From NCBI RefSeq assembly GCF_015775515.1, contig NZ_CP065383.1, positions 868,001 through 932,000 on the forward strand: a stretch of DNA of 64,000 nucleotides. The letters are read 5' to 3'. How positions within the stretch are numbered: position 1 is the first letter of the stretch; each line of letters opens with the position of its first letter. This DNA is from Atribacter laminatus (lineage in GTDB: Bacteria; Atribacterota; Atribacteria; Atribacterales; Atribacteraceae). Under the pieces are notes generated by a model. It made no database searches. It was not told the origin of the DNA and saw nothing but the letters and a program-made list of their open reading frames with translations. Positions 1 through 8,738 of the stretch are shown piece after piece. A program made the translations under genes and the position numbers.

Positions 1-609
1 GCCATTGATGAGGCCGATATTATTATTTTAGGGCCAGGCAGTCTTTATACAAGTGTCTTATGTAATTTGGTGGTAAACGAAGTGAGAGAAGCGGTATTGC
101 ATTCCCCCGCTCCGGTTGTTTTTGTTTGTAATGTGACAACCCAACCGGGCGAAACTGACCATTATAAGTTTGCTGATCATTTGAAGGCAATCTTTCAATT
201 TATTCCACCAGAACGATTAAATTATATTTTAGTCAACAATGAAAAACCCGACTCTGATAGGATGAATGAACTAAATCAGAAAGGAATTGAAATGGTTAAC
301 ATTGCAGAAATCAACACCTATGATTCAATAAAAATTTATGAAGCCCCCCTACTTTCTCTTGAGCAGCCAACACGTCATGATTCGGATAAATTAGCCCGGG
401 CACTCATACAGATCTTAACCAATGAAAAGCCTTCCTGGAAATTTTATTTTACTCTTTATACAGAAGACGGATTTAAGAATTTAAAATTAGTTCAAATGAT
501 GAATAAATATAAAAAAAAGAAAATATTAGACCAAGAAATTATGTTGCAAGTTGAAAAAAATCAGACTGGTAATATGAAAGAAAATATATTTGCAGAAAAA
601 AAGAAATAA
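1..609 (+). CDS. yvcK: YvcK/CofD-like gluconeogenesis factor, C-terminal part
   Basis: The open frame runs in from the left edge, so the true start lies outside the window and only about 202 codons are visible. The peptide begins with the family's GPGSLYTSV motif and soon has VCNVTTQPGET, both typical of the 2-phospho-lactate-transferase-like (CofD) fold of the YvcK family. YvcK proteins are needed for growth on gluconeogenic carbon and for envelope homeostasis in Firmicutes and bind UDP-sugars there. The last 50 residues are lysine-rich and look lineage-specific. In Bacillus the next gene is whiA, but here a 356-bp gap and an unrelated ABC operon follow. Confidence 0.85.
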   Translation, partial: AIDEADIIILGPGSLYTSVLCNLVVNEVREAVLHSPAPVVFVCNVTTQPGETDHYKFADHLKAIFQFIPPERLNYILVNNEKPDSDRMNELNQKGIEMVNIAEINTYDSIKIYEAPLLSLEQPTRHDSDKLARALIQILTNEKPSWKFYFTLYTEDGFKNLKLVQMMNKYKKKKILDQEIMLQVEKNQTGNMKENIFAEKKK

Positions 610-965
610 GATTTTTTGCGAGGCTTTGAGTGAATTCTTATCAAAAGCTTAGGATAAAAAAAAATTTTAAATTTTTTTAAAAAGACACTTCCAAGAAAAA
701 TGATAAAGTTTTTTATAAATTATAATTGGATAATTTGGATATGTAATCACAGGATGGAAATTTATACCCAATTACAACCAAGGTTATTATTTTGAAAACT
801 CAATAATTTGTGATAATATTGAGGTTGAGATGAAAAGAGGTATCGTCATAAGAAAATTCCAAAGCCATTCTTTCAAGATAAAGTTTTCGATAAATTGCTG
901 AAAATATTGATTAATTATTTTTCCAAGCATTTATCAAAGAATTGAACGAAGGGGACAGGTGAACA
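610..965. other. AT-rich intergenic region
   Basis: There is no ORF, tRNA or convincing terminator. The stretch is strongly A+T-rich and separates the YvcK gene from the ABC operon, so the operon promoter is probably here, but no clear -35/-10 pair stands out. Confidence 0.5.
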
Positions 966-1817
966 ATGCGATACTTTTTTTATTATTTACTGTTTGCAAT
1001 CATTGTTATAGTTATTCTTTTCCCAATGTTGTGGACCTTTTCTCTTTCTATTAAAACCCATGGCGATATTACTTCTTCGGTACCAAAATTTATTTTTGAA
1101 CCTACTACGAACAATTATCGGGGTTTATTTACCGGAGAAACAGGTACAACATCACTTCCTTCTTCAAAACCAAATTTTCCACGTTATTTCCTAAATGGAA
1201 TCGTCATCAGCGGAGGAGCGACTTTACTTGCGTTGTTATTGGGCATTCCTGCAGCCTATGCATTGACCCGGGCTCGTTTTAAAAAGGAATCCTCACGAGA
1301 AAACATTGCTTTTACCATATTAAGTTTTTGGTTTGGCCCAGAATTGGCGATTGTTCTCCCCCTCTATCAAATCTACCAGCGAGCAGGGCTCATCGATACC
1401 TATTGGGGGCTGATTTTGGTTTATCAATTAATCGCTGTTCCTTTCGTGGTTTGGATGTGTCGAAGTTACTTTCTTGATATCCCGGTATCAATTGAAGAAG
1501 CATCAAGAGTAGATGGGTGCAGTCAACCCCAAACCTTTTTTCGGGTTGTTCTTCCTTTGGCCAAGGGAGGTATAGCTGCCACCGCCCTCCTTGCATTTAT
1601 CTTTTGCTGGAATAGCTTTGTTTTCGCTTTGGTGGTTGGTGGAGAAAAAACCATGCCAGTCACTACCGGATCCTTAGGATTTATCCGTTATCAAGCGGTA
1701 TTATGGGGACAAATGAGCGCAGCGATTATTATATCTGCCCTTCCCGCCATTGTGCTGGCCATTTTACTTCAAAAACATATTGTTCGTGGATTGACTTTCG
1801 GTTCGGTAAAAGAATAA
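966..1817 (+). CDS. Sugar ABC transporter permease, MalG type
   Basis: This 283-aa inner-membrane protein has about six hydrophobic segments, the first at residues 5-27. The cytoplasmic EAA loop that docks on the ATPase is visible as EEASRVDGCSQPQTFFRVVLP near residue 180. The C-terminal KHIVRGLTFGSVKE is the usual MalG-family ending. The ATG is preceded by a purine-rich AAGGGGACAGGTG. It is the first of three co-directional genes (permease, permease, binding protein), with 12 bp to the next gene. The order is unusual because the binding protein comes last. No ATPase gene is present, so a shared MsmK-type ATPase elsewhere is presumed. Confidence 0.9.
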   Translation: MRYFFYYLLFAIIVIVILFPMLWTFSLSIKTHGDITSSVPKFIFEPTTNNYRGLFTGETGTTSLPSSKPNFPRYFLNGIVISGGATLLALLLGIPAAYALTRARFKKESSRENIAFTILSFWFGPELAIVLPLYQIYQRAGLIDTYWGLILVYQLIAVPFVVWMCRSYFLDIPVSIEEASRVDGCSQPQTFFRVVLPLAKGGIAATALLAFIFCWNSFVFALVVGGEKTMPVTTGSLGFIRYQAVLWGQMSAAIIISALPAIVLAILLQKHIVRGLTFGSVKE

Positions 1818-1829
1818 AGGGGGACTATA

Positions 1830-2681
1830 ATGAAAAAATGGATTATTGCTCCAGCAATCATTATACCAATCTTAGTTGGCGTCATTCCTTTTGGGTATGG
1901 AGTTTATCTTTCTTTTACCAATTGGCGGTTGGCCAATCCCGGGATCAGTTTTATTGGACTCGAGAATTATTTCTTTTTATTTAAAGACGGGAATTTTTGG
2001 AAGGCAGTTGTTATTTCTTTTGAATATGTCGGATTGGCGATTTCGATCGAGCTTCTTTTAGGAAGCTTAATTGCTTACTTGCTCACGAAAAATCGGCGTG
2101 GTCAGTGGTTTTTTCGCTCAATTATTATCATTCCTCTAACGGTTGCCCCAATTCTTTTAGCTTTGATGTGGAAACTGATGCTTTCTACCTCGGGCGGAGT
2201 AGTGAACTATTTGTTGGGTTTCCTTGGTGTACCGCAAATTGCCTGGTTGGCTGATCCAAGATTTGCACTGACAACTTTAGCCTTTATTGATGCCTATATT
2301 TATACCCCGTTTGTTGCTTTAATCCTATTTGCTGGACTCCAAAGTCTCCCTCGCGATCCCTATGAAGCGGCTATGGTTGATGGAGCATCCGGTTTTGACA
2401 ATTTTCGATATATTACCTGGCCTCTGATGAGACCCTTGGTTTTAGTATCGGTCATGTTTCGATTGGTGATTTCTTTTAAAATTTTTGATACCATTTATGC
2501 AACGACAAGCGGTGGACCTGGAACTGCCACGACCAACCTTCACCTCTGGGTTTATCTAAACGCGTTCCGTTATGGAGACATGGCTTATGCTATGGCCGGA
2601 GCGGTTATTCTTTTTGTTATTATCTATATTTTAGTGTTCGTCTTTGTCCGAATGTGGAAAAATGCTACAGCATATATTTAA
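1830..2681 (+). CDS. Sugar ABC transporter permease, MalF type
   Basis: This 283-aa membrane protein starts with a hydrophobic segment, continues with the MalF-like LSFTNW and GLENYFFLF region, and carries the EAA loop YEAAMVDGASGFDNFRYITW at about residues 185-204. It is the partner of the preceding MalG-type permease and should form the heterodimeric channel of a carbohydrate importer. The start is well supported by AAAGGGGGACTATAATG. The spacing of 12 bp to the upstream gene indicates one transcript. The substrate cannot be read from sequence. Confidence 0.9.
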   Translation: MKKWIIAPAIIIPILVGVIPFGYGVYLSFTNWRLANPGISFIGLENYFFLFKDGNFWKAVVISFEYVGLAISIELLLGSLIAYLLTKNRRGQWFFRSIIIIPLTVAPILLALMWKLMLSTSGGVVNYLLGFLGVPQIAWLADPRFALTTLAFIDAYIYTPFVALILFAGLQSLPRDPYEAAMVDGASGFDNFRYITWPLMRPLVLVSVMFRLVISFKIFDTIYATTSGGPGTATTNLHLWVYLNAFRYGDMAYAMAGAVILFVIIYILVFVFVRMWKNATAYI

Positions 2682-2924
2682 TACTCCAATATTTATTTTT
2701 AAAAAGGCAATGGAAATTATTTTCTAGAATGCGTTTTTAAAAGGCTAAACCGAAGAAAAAAATTCAAAAAACTTTCCTAATAGAATTTAAGTCGATTTTC
2801 TAAGACAAAGAGTAATGATATGTAATATTGAGGATTAGAAATAATCAATTGGAGGTGATAGTTAAATTCTTTTGGTGTTAAGAAAATTATATTTAAAAAA
2901 TTTACAAAGTGAGGTGGCAAGTTT

Positions 2925-4292
2925 ATGATGAAAAAACCGTATTTTGCAATCGTTACTTTTGTGGTCGTTTTGTTTATGTTTTTGGGAGTTGCTTTTGCCC
3001 AAGCATTTGAAAATACCAGTGTAAATTGGAAACAATTTGAAGGCGAGTCTATTAATCTTCTTCTCTGTAATCACCCGATGCAGGCAACATTTGAAGCCCT
3101 GATTGATGATTTTGAAGCGTTAACCGGGATCGATGTGAATGTTCTGACTCTTCCTGAACAACAATTTTTTGAAAGACAAACCGTGGTTCTAACTGGAAAA
3201 TCCCCGGAATTCGATATTGTCATGTCTTCACCAATGCTCAATTGGAAATTCATCCCTGGTGGATTTTTAGAACCTCTTAATGCTTACCTTGAGGATCCAG
3301 CTTTAACTGATGCTGAATTTTATGATATCGACGACTTCTTCCCTATGACCATCGAAGCCAGTAAGGTTGCCGGAAAACTGTATGCAATACCATACCAGGT
3401 TGAAGCCTATACTCTTTATTATCGTTCTGACTTTTTAGACAAATATGGTGTAGCGGAACCAAAAACCCTTGATGAATTATATGAAGCTGCTAAAAAAGTC
3501 AAAGCTGGTTTTGATGCCGATGGTATCACCGATATCCTTCCTTTCACCTGCCGTGGTATCAAGGGAGCTGGAACTGCGAACTCAGCATATATCAGCCTAG
3601 TTGCATCCTATGGTGCCAAAGATTTTGACGAAGAAGGCAATCCTGCAATGTATACCCCAGAAATTGTTGCCATGTCCGACCTCTGGACCAAGCTTATTCG
3701 TGATTTCGGACCGAAAGACTGGTCAGCCTTAGACTGGTACGACGTGAAGGACGCTTTCATAGCTGGAAGGGCAGCCATGATCATTGATGCCGACCATTGG
3801 GGCGCCGAACTTGATGATCCAGCTATTGCCCAAGAGATTATTGGAAAATGGAAAGCCGTTCACGTTCCAGAAGGACCTGCTGGAATCAAGTCCAATATCT
3901 GGGCTTGGTCAATTGCTATGAACGCTGCTTCTGAAAACAAGAAGCCGGCCTGGTTATTCATGGAATGGGCTTCCAGCAAACCAATTATGTTAGAAGCTTC
4001 CTTGAAATACAATAATCAGACTCCAGTACGTAATTCAGTATGGAATAACGAAGAAATTATAAAACGGACTTCAGAGTGGGGTCAGGGAACTTGTCGTCCA
4101 CTGGTTACCAAAAACTTAGAAGAATATGCTGCATTACAATGGACTCCAAATCCCAATACTTTCGCTCTGAGTGAATTATGGCAGGAACAACTCCAGAGAA
4201 TTTGGACCCAGGAAGTCTCAGCTGATGATGCTATTAAAGAAGTACAGAATCGTGCGATGAGACTTATGCCTCCCAAAGATTGGTTGCAATAA
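2925..4292 (+). CDS. Extracellular sugar-binding protein of ABC importer
   Basis: This 455-aa family 1 extracellular solute-binding protein has a classical signal peptide of about 25 residues with an AFA-QA cleavage site. The mature region has the two-lobed binding-protein pattern, including IPYQVEAYTLYYRSDFLDKYG at about residue 150. GAGGTGGCAAGTTT lies before the ATG. It follows the two permeases after a 243-bp gap that could hold its own promoter, as binding proteins are often made in excess. A strong terminator follows at 4335-4368. The ligand is unknown, with plant- or polysaccharide-derived sugars the usual range of the family. Confidence 0.9.
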   Translation: MMKKPYFAIVTFVVVLFMFLGVAFAQAFENTSVNWKQFEGESINLLLCNHPMQATFEALIDDFEALTGIDVNVLTLPEQQFFERQTVVLTGKSPEFDIVMSSPMLNWKFIPGGFLEPLNAYLEDPALTDAEFYDIDDFFPMTIEASKVAGKLYAIPYQVEAYTLYYRSDFLDKYGVAEPKTLDELYEAAKKVKAGFDADGITDILPFTCRGIKGAGTANSAYISLVASYGAKDFDEEGNPAMYTPEIVAMSDLWTKLIRDFGPKDWSALDWYDVKDAFIAGRAAMIIDADHWGAELDDPAIAQEIIGKWKAVHVPEGPAGIKSNIWAWSIAMNAASENKKPAWLFMEWASSKPIMLEASLKYNNQTPVRNSVWNNEEIIKRTSEWGQGTCRPLVTKNLEEYAALQWTPNPNTFALSELWQEQLQRIWTQEVSADDAIKEVQNRAMRLMPPKDWLQ

Positions 4293-4334
4293 TAAAAAAA
4301 GCCATAACCATAAACCATAAATAAGATTAAAAAA

Positions 4335-4368
4335 GGGAGCTCTGCTTTGGCAGGGCTCCCTTTTTTTT
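4335..4368 (+). terminator. Rho-independent terminator of the first ABC operon
   Basis: An 11-bp stem (GGGAGCTCTGC with GCAGGGCTCCC, one G-T pair) and a TTTG loop are followed directly by eight T. It lies 43 bp after the stop of the binding-protein gene. Confidence 0.93.
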
Positions 4369-4446
4369 GTGGGTGGCTATAATTAATTTATCTCCATTTA
4401 AGAACAATCGCAGCTAAATATGGGATATTGTATTTTAATTAATGAG

Positions 4447-4761
4447 TTATTTGGGCATTTTAATAACTAAAAACTTAAAAGGTTTGTCAGTGTTATTGAT
4501 GAGACGGTGAGGGATATCTTTAGGACTCTCGATGCAAGTACTTGAATTTACTGGAACGTTTTCGTCACCAATTTCAACTAATCCACTTCCTTCAAGAATG
4601 TAGAAAGCGACATCAACCGGAGTGGTGTGTGGTTTTAAAGACTCACCTGGGTGTAAAGTCATATGGATAATCTGGGCATGGTTGTAGTCATATATCCTGC
4701 GAGCATCGATATTATGGTTATTAACAAAGGGTTGGGTTTTATCAACTTCCAAAATTTTCAT
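4447..4761 (-). CDS. Small single-domain cupin protein
   Basis: This 104-aa protein is a one-domain beta-barrel cupin. Cupin motif 1 is recognisable (PGESLKPHTTPVDVAFYILE) but its second histidine is replaced (HTT instead of HxH). Motif 2, SPKDIPHRLINN, keeps P, H and N. The metal site is thus incomplete or unusual. It is the last gene of the Rrf2-hcp-cupin unit, 84 bp after the hcp stop, with a hairpin in that gap. Co-location suggests a role in redox or nitrosative stress, which is inference from context only. The start is ATG with AAGGGAGGACTGTA upstream on the minus strand. Confidence 0.8.
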   Translation of the reverse strand: MKILEVDKTQPFVNNHNIDARRIYDYNHAQIIHMTLHPGESLKPHTTPVDVAFYILEGSGLVEIGDENVPVNSSTCIESPKDIPHRLINNTDKPFKFLVIKMPK

Positions 4762-4809
4762 TACAGTCCTCCCTTAAATTTTATATAACTGGGGATGGCA
4801 GGTATTCAG

Positions 4810-4831
4810 GGGAGGGTTTACCAACCCTCCC
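4810..4831. other. Perfect hairpin between hcp and cupin gene
   Basis: A 9-bp perfect inverted repeat (GGGAGGGTT and AACCCTCCC, four-base loop) lies just after the hcp stop. There is no T-run, so it is more likely an RNA-stabilising or partial termination hairpin than a full terminator. Confidence 0.6.
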
Positions 4832-4845
4832 TCATTTAGAGTTTA

Positions 4846-6489
4846 CTATCCAAGAATAGCCTGAAGGTCGGCTTCAGGAGTAGTTATGGTCATAAGATTG
4901 AAATTGTCTTGGAGAACTTTTAACGCTGCTGGAGTAACAAAAGCAGGCAAGCTGGGGCCGAGCCTCATGTTTTTAATTCCTAGGCATAGAAGAGAAAGGA
5001 GAATGCAAACCGCTTTTTGCTCATACCAGGAAAGGATAAAAGAGAGGGGCAAACCGTTAACATCGGTGTTAAAAGCGTTAGCAAGAGCAACTGCTATCTG
5101 TATTGCCGAATAGGCATCGTTACATTGTCCAACATCAAGCAAACGAGGAATACCTCCAATATCACCAAATTCAAGCTTATTGAAACGATATTTCCCACAA
5201 GCTAAGGTAAGAATAACCGAGTCTTGTGGTACCATTTGGGCTAATTGGGTGTAGTAATTTCTTCCTGTCTTTGCACCGTCACAGCCGCCAATGAGGAAGA
5301 AATGGCGTATGGCACCCGACTTAACTGCATTGATTACCTGATCTGCGACTCCCATTACAGCATTATGACCAAAACCTACCATGATAGTTTTTTCTGGTTC
5401 GTCTTCTGGGAATCCCGGGGCAGCTAAAGCAGCTTCAATAACCGGTGCAAAATTACGATCGGAAATATGGGTTACTCCTGGCCAGGCCACTAAACCAGAT
5501 GTGAAGATTCGATTCTTATAGCTTTCTTTCGGTTTTTGAATACAATTCGTGGTCATGAGAATGGCACCAGGAAACGCATCGAATTCTTTTTGTTGATCCT
5601 GCCAGGCACCACCATAATTCCCAACGAAGTGAGGATATTTTTTCAGTTCTGGATAGGCATGGGTCGGAAGCATCTCCCCATGAGTGTAAATATTAATTCC
5701 TTTGCCCTCGGTTTGTTTTAAAAGCTCATCTAAATCTTTTAGGTCATGACCGGAAACAACAATTGCCTTTCCTTTTTTGGCAGTTATTGGAACTGCAGTT
5801 GGAACCGGATGACCATAAGTGCCAGTATTGGCTTTATCAAGGAGCTCCATAATCCGAATATTAACCTCACCGCATTTTAAGGCAGTTTTCAGCAGTTCAT
5901 CAAGAGTAAATTGTCCTTTGGTAAGAAAATTAAGAGTTTCATGGAAAAAGGCATAAACGTTGTCATCTTCTTGGCCAAGGATTTGAGCATGGTCTACATA
6001 GGCAGCCATTCCTTTTAGACCATAAAGGATGAGATGCATCAAACCAGCTATATCTTCACCATATTCTTTAATGTTGTTTTCAAGAGATACTGCTTCTCCT
6101 TGACGTACCAGTTCGTCTAAACTGGTAGCTGGTTTCCAGGTTGCTGGACCACTCAACTCTTCTGGGGTTTTTTCCGATTGACGGCAGGCATCGAGGTATT
6201 GCTGTTTAACCTTTTCTTTGATGTTGTAGGCTTTATGAAGTAAAGATTTTAAGCGTTCAGGATCAAAATCAACATTGGTAATTGTAGTAAAAAGAGCTTC
6301 AGTAACAAAGATATCGGCATCATGGTTTTTAGAGCCAAATTGACGTGCCCGATGGGCATATTGGCCAATTCCCAAGGTGGCATAAATTAATAGATCTTGA
6401 AGTGCGGAAGTTTCTGGATCTTTACCGCACACTCCAAAGGCAGTACAACCAGTTCCTTTGGCAGTTTGTTCACATTGATAACAGAACAT
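4846..6489 (-). CDS. hcp: Hybrid-cluster protein (hydroxylamine reductase)
   Basis: This 547-aa full-length class I hybrid-cluster protein is cytoplasmic. The N-terminal cysteines C3, C6, C15 and C21 (Cx2Cx8Cx5C) match the anaerobe-type [4Fe-4S] site. The ligands of the 4Fe-2S-2O hybrid cluster are all visible in order: SGHDLK (His), THGEM (Glu), TTNC, IGGCDGA, ACGKYRF and VGQCND (Cys), and WYEQKA (Glu). Hcp acts in nitric-oxide/hydroxylamine detoxification and protein S-nitrosylation. It lies 119 bp downstream of an Rrf2 regulator on the same strand. That arrangement recalls NsrR/Rrf2 control of hcp in other bacteria, though the sensor here has its own cysteine spacing. Confidence 0.97.
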   Translation of the reverse strand: MFCYQCEQTAKGTGCTAFGVCGKDPETSALQDLLIYATLGIGQYAHRARQFGSKNHDADIFVTEALFTTITNVDFDPERLKSLLHKAYNIKEKVKQQYLDACRQSEKTPEELSGPATWKPATSLDELVRQGEAVSLENNIKEYGEDIAGLMHLILYGLKGMAAYVDHAQILGQEDDNVYAFFHETLNFLTKGQFTLDELLKTALKCGEVNIRIMELLDKANTGTYGHPVPTAVPITAKKGKAIVVSGHDLKDLDELLKQTEGKGINIYTHGEMLPTHAYPELKKYPHFVGNYGGAWQDQQKEFDAFPGAILMTTNCIQKPKESYKNRIFTSGLVAWPGVTHISDRNFAPVIEAALAAPGFPEDEPEKTIMVGFGHNAVMGVADQVINAVKSGAIRHFFLIGGCDGAKTGRNYYTQLAQMVPQDSVILTLACGKYRFNKLEFGDIGGIPRLLDVGQCNDAYSAIQIAVALANAFNTDVNGLPLSFILSWYEQKAVCILLSLLCLGIKNMRLGPSLPAFVTPAALKVLQDNFNLMTITTPEADLQAILG

Positions 6490-6535
6490 ATAATGAACCC
6501 CCTTTTTTAATAATTATTGTTATAAACCAACGTTT

Positions 6536-6554
6536 AGTTCTTACAAAAAGAACT
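6536..6554. promoter_or_regulatory. Inverted repeat upstream of hcp, possible operator
   Basis: A perfect 7-bp inverted repeat, AGTTCTT-5-AAGAACT, is centred about 56 bp upstream of the hcp start in the rrf2-hcp gap. It does not share the GGTAT half-site seen before rrf2. It could be an operator for another factor or a mRNA hairpin. Confidence 0.4.
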
Positions 6555-6608
6555 TGAATGGTTTGAAAGTTGTTTATTCAATAAAATTTCAGTTCTTTGC
6601 TTGGTCTA

Positions 6609-7037
6609 TCAATCTGATTGCGATGTTTCAACTAAATCTTTCAAAGTTTTTGAAGACAAATATTGTTTAAACTCGTGTCGCATCTTGTCGATAAGTCCTC
6701 CAAAAATGCATTTTTTAAAAGGACAAATCCCATTTTTATTGAAACAAATGCCTTCTTCCAGGGGACCCTCGATGGCTTGGTAAATGTCCAAAAGCGTAAC
6801 TAACTCAATGGGATTTTTTAAGAAAAAACCACCATTGGGACCTCGAATGGAGTCAACCAAATTAATTTTAGCTAGCCTTTGCATTACTTTTGATAGATGA
6901 GCTTCTGAGGATGCAGTTTTTTCTGCCATTTGTTTTATAGTTAAAGGCTCACGGTCATGTTGAGCCAAAAGGACCATACTGTGTAAGGCCAATAAACTAG
7001 CTTCGGACAGATTCACTATACCCTTCAATTGTTTCAC
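6609..7037 (-). CDS. Rrf2-family redox-sensing transcriptional regulator
   Basis: This 142-aa protein has an N-terminal winged helix-turn-helix (residues 10-72, with KQMAEKTASSEAHLSKVMQRL as recognition region and the wing GPNGGFFL). Three cysteines, C98, C105 and C110, are candidates for Fe-S ligation. The C-x6-C-x4-C spacing is not the one I know for IscR or NsrR, so the cofactor is uncertain. It heads the unit rrf2-hcp-cupin. Its own promoter carries a palindrome over the -10, which suggests autorepression relieved when the cluster reacts with NO or oxidants. That last step is inference. Confidence 0.9.
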   Translation of the reverse strand: MKQLKGIVNLSEASLLALHSMVLLAQHDREPLTIKQMAEKTASSEAHLSKVMQRLAKINLVDSIRGPNGGFFLKNPIELVTLLDIYQAIEGPLEEGICFNKNGICPFKKCIFGGLIDKMRHEFKQYLSSKTLKDLVETSQSD

Positions 7038-7048
7038 CTCTTTATATA

Positions 7049-7083
7049 GGTATTACGATACCAAAATACCATATATATGTCAA
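7049..7083 (-). promoter_or_regulatory. rrf2 promoter with overlapping palindromic operator
   Basis: On the minus strand a consensus -35 TTGACA (7083-7078) is followed after 17 bp by TATCGT (7060-7055). The perfect palindrome GGTAT-4-ATACC (7049-7062) covers this -10, and an extra direct GGTAT lies in the spacer. A repressor bound there would block RNA polymerase. It is about 20-45 bp upstream of the rrf2 start. Confidence 0.7.
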
Positions 7084-7189
7084 GAGAAAAACTTTATAAT
7101 CTTTTTATTTTTAAAGAAAAAAAAGCTATGTCCTGAAAATACCGGAATGGTTTTTAAGATGATTCTTTTAGAGCAACTAACCAAAATAT

Positions 7190-7800
7190 CATTATGGCTT
7201 TCACCCTCAGCCTCACCTTCTCCCATCAAGGAAGAAGGAACTCTGACTCGTCATTGCGAGGAACGAAGTGACGTGGCAATCTCATGAGTTTAATCTTTTT
7301 TATTCCTCTCTCTTTAGAGAAATGAAGTTTGATAAGGATTGGTTTTTTTTAGTACTTTCAAATTCCTCCAACCCCCTTTTCTAAAGGGGGAGATTGGTTT
7401 TTGAGTATATATTTTCATCCTCATCAGGCGCCGTTTATCGGTATGGCGGTCTCCCTATCAAATTATCATTGTTATTTGAAATTTCATTATTTTCATTCTC
7501 AAATGGGCGGACACACAGTTCTGCCCGTCTATGATCGCCCAACTGATTTTTTCCATATTCTTATGGATGGGATCAATTTCACCAATTTTTTCATTTTTTT
7601 AATTCTGCTATCATCCTTTTTTGAGGTATTCATTTCCTTTTGTCGGAACGAAACCATATATGATCTATTTTTGTATGTTTGTTTCGTTTTTATTGGTTGG
7701 GTTTCCATCCATATTGTTACAATAGATTCTGAATCTGTCCTGAAACCAATTTGCGGGCTTGATAAATCAAGTCCCTACAAAAGAATATTATCCATGGGAG
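7190..7800. repeat. Cluster of interspersed palindromic repeats, non-coding
   Basis: The 1-kb gap between rrf2 and tRNA-Lys holds several hairpin-forming units of the dispersed type. 7249-7283 (CGTCATTGCGAGG...GGCAAT) contains nested inverted arms. 7372-7390 has CCCCCTTT/AAAGGGGG. 7505-7527 has GGGCGGA/TCTGCCC. The motif CACCTTCTCCCATCAAGG near 7213 recurs with small changes at 59204. An open frame at 7401-7916 runs through these units, has no ribosome-binding site and looks accidental. Confidence 0.6.
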
Positions 7801-8038
7801 CCAATAAATTGCACCACAGTAACGACAAGTCATGTCAAGCCCATTGCCTCATTTACGTCCTCTTCGTGTCTGCCATGCAGCAAGGGGGTTTAGCCTGCAA
7901 ATACAGCAAATGGTAAGTTGCGAATAGTAATGAGAGTAAAAACTAAGATTTTATAGAATCTGAGAAATCAGGGTTAAAAAAAAATAGAGAAATACAAGGA
8001 AAGTAAACGATAAGGATTTTAAAACGAGGGGGAATGGC

Positions 8039-8114
<76 letters not shown>

Positions 8115-8255
8115 ACCTTATTGCAGTGAAAATATACAATGAAACACCAATAATTGTCAAGGTATGAATTTATATGTGGCAAGGACCTACACCTATGTAA
8201 ATGACACCTCTATTCTTGGTTTTTTATTCTACCTTGCATTAATACGCTAAAATGC

Positions 8256-8283
8256 TTGACTCTACGGATTTTCCTGCTAAAAT
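8256..8283 (+). promoter_or_regulatory. Promoter of the tRNA-Leu/tRNA-fMet unit
   Basis: TTGACT and TAAAAT are separated by 16 bp and end 36 bp before the tRNA-Leu gene. No ORF lies between, so the pair fits a stable-RNA promoter. Confidence 0.7.
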
Positions 8284-8319
8284 AAATAAGGCGTGGTCAG
8301 AAAGGTTTCCTTTCGCCGT

Positions 8320-8408
8320 GCCGGAGTGGCGGAACAGGAAGACGCAACGGACTTAAAATCCGTTGGGGTGTAAGCCCCGTGCCGGTTCGATTCCGGCCTT
8401 CGGCACCA
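8320..8408 (+). tRNA. tRNA-Leu (TAA)
   Basis: This 89-nt class II tRNA has acceptor GCCGGAG/CTTCGGC, a long variable arm (TTGGGGTGTAAGCCCCG) and encoded CCA. The anticodon stem ACGGA/TCCGT encloses CTTAAAA, giving anticodon TAA. An out-of-register GCCGTGC just before it is not the acceptor. Confidence 0.95.
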
Positions 8409-8420
8409 GTTTATAAATAT

Positions 8421-8497
8421 CGCGGGGTGGAGCAGTCAGGAAGCTCGTCGGGCTCATAACCCGGAGGTCGTCGGTTCGAATCCGGCCCCCGCTACCA
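8421..8497 (+). tRNA. Initiator tRNA-fMet (CAT)
   Basis: This 77-nt tRNA starts CGCGGGG and has CAT as anticodon with three consecutive G-C pairs closing the anticodon stem, the initiator hallmark. The first acceptor position is unpaired (C1 opposite T72), as needed for formylation. Escherichia coli has C1-A72. CCA is encoded. It is 12 bp after tRNA-Leu, probably co-transcribed. Confidence 0.95.
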
Positions 8498-8512
8498 AGT
8501 TTGCTATATTTT

Positions 8513-8570
8513 CCCCTCTAATCAGAGAATTTCAGCTTAGTCTGGTTTTCTGAAGAGGGGTTTTTTATTT
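8513..8570 (+). terminator. Terminator of the tRNA-Leu/fMet transcript
   Basis: The outer stem CCCCTCT/AGAGGGG, with a possible inner TCAGA/TCTGA stem, is followed by TTTTTTATTTT. It lies 15 bp after tRNA-fMet. Confidence 0.85.
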
Positions 8571-8738
8571 TCTGAGCCTTTATTGAGGAAACTCGTTTTT
8601 CCTTTTTAAGCATTGATTCTTCGCGAAATAAAAAGCTACGATTTATAAAAAAGCATGAATGGGAATAATCTTGAATTGGAATACCTTCTCTCTCAACTAT
8701 ATCCGCCTACATAAAATATTCATCCCTATCGGTTTTTT

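Noticed and set aside
7401-7916. 171-codon plus-strand frame
   Set aside because: It runs through several palindromic interspersed repeats, has no ribosome-binding site and no recognisable domain.
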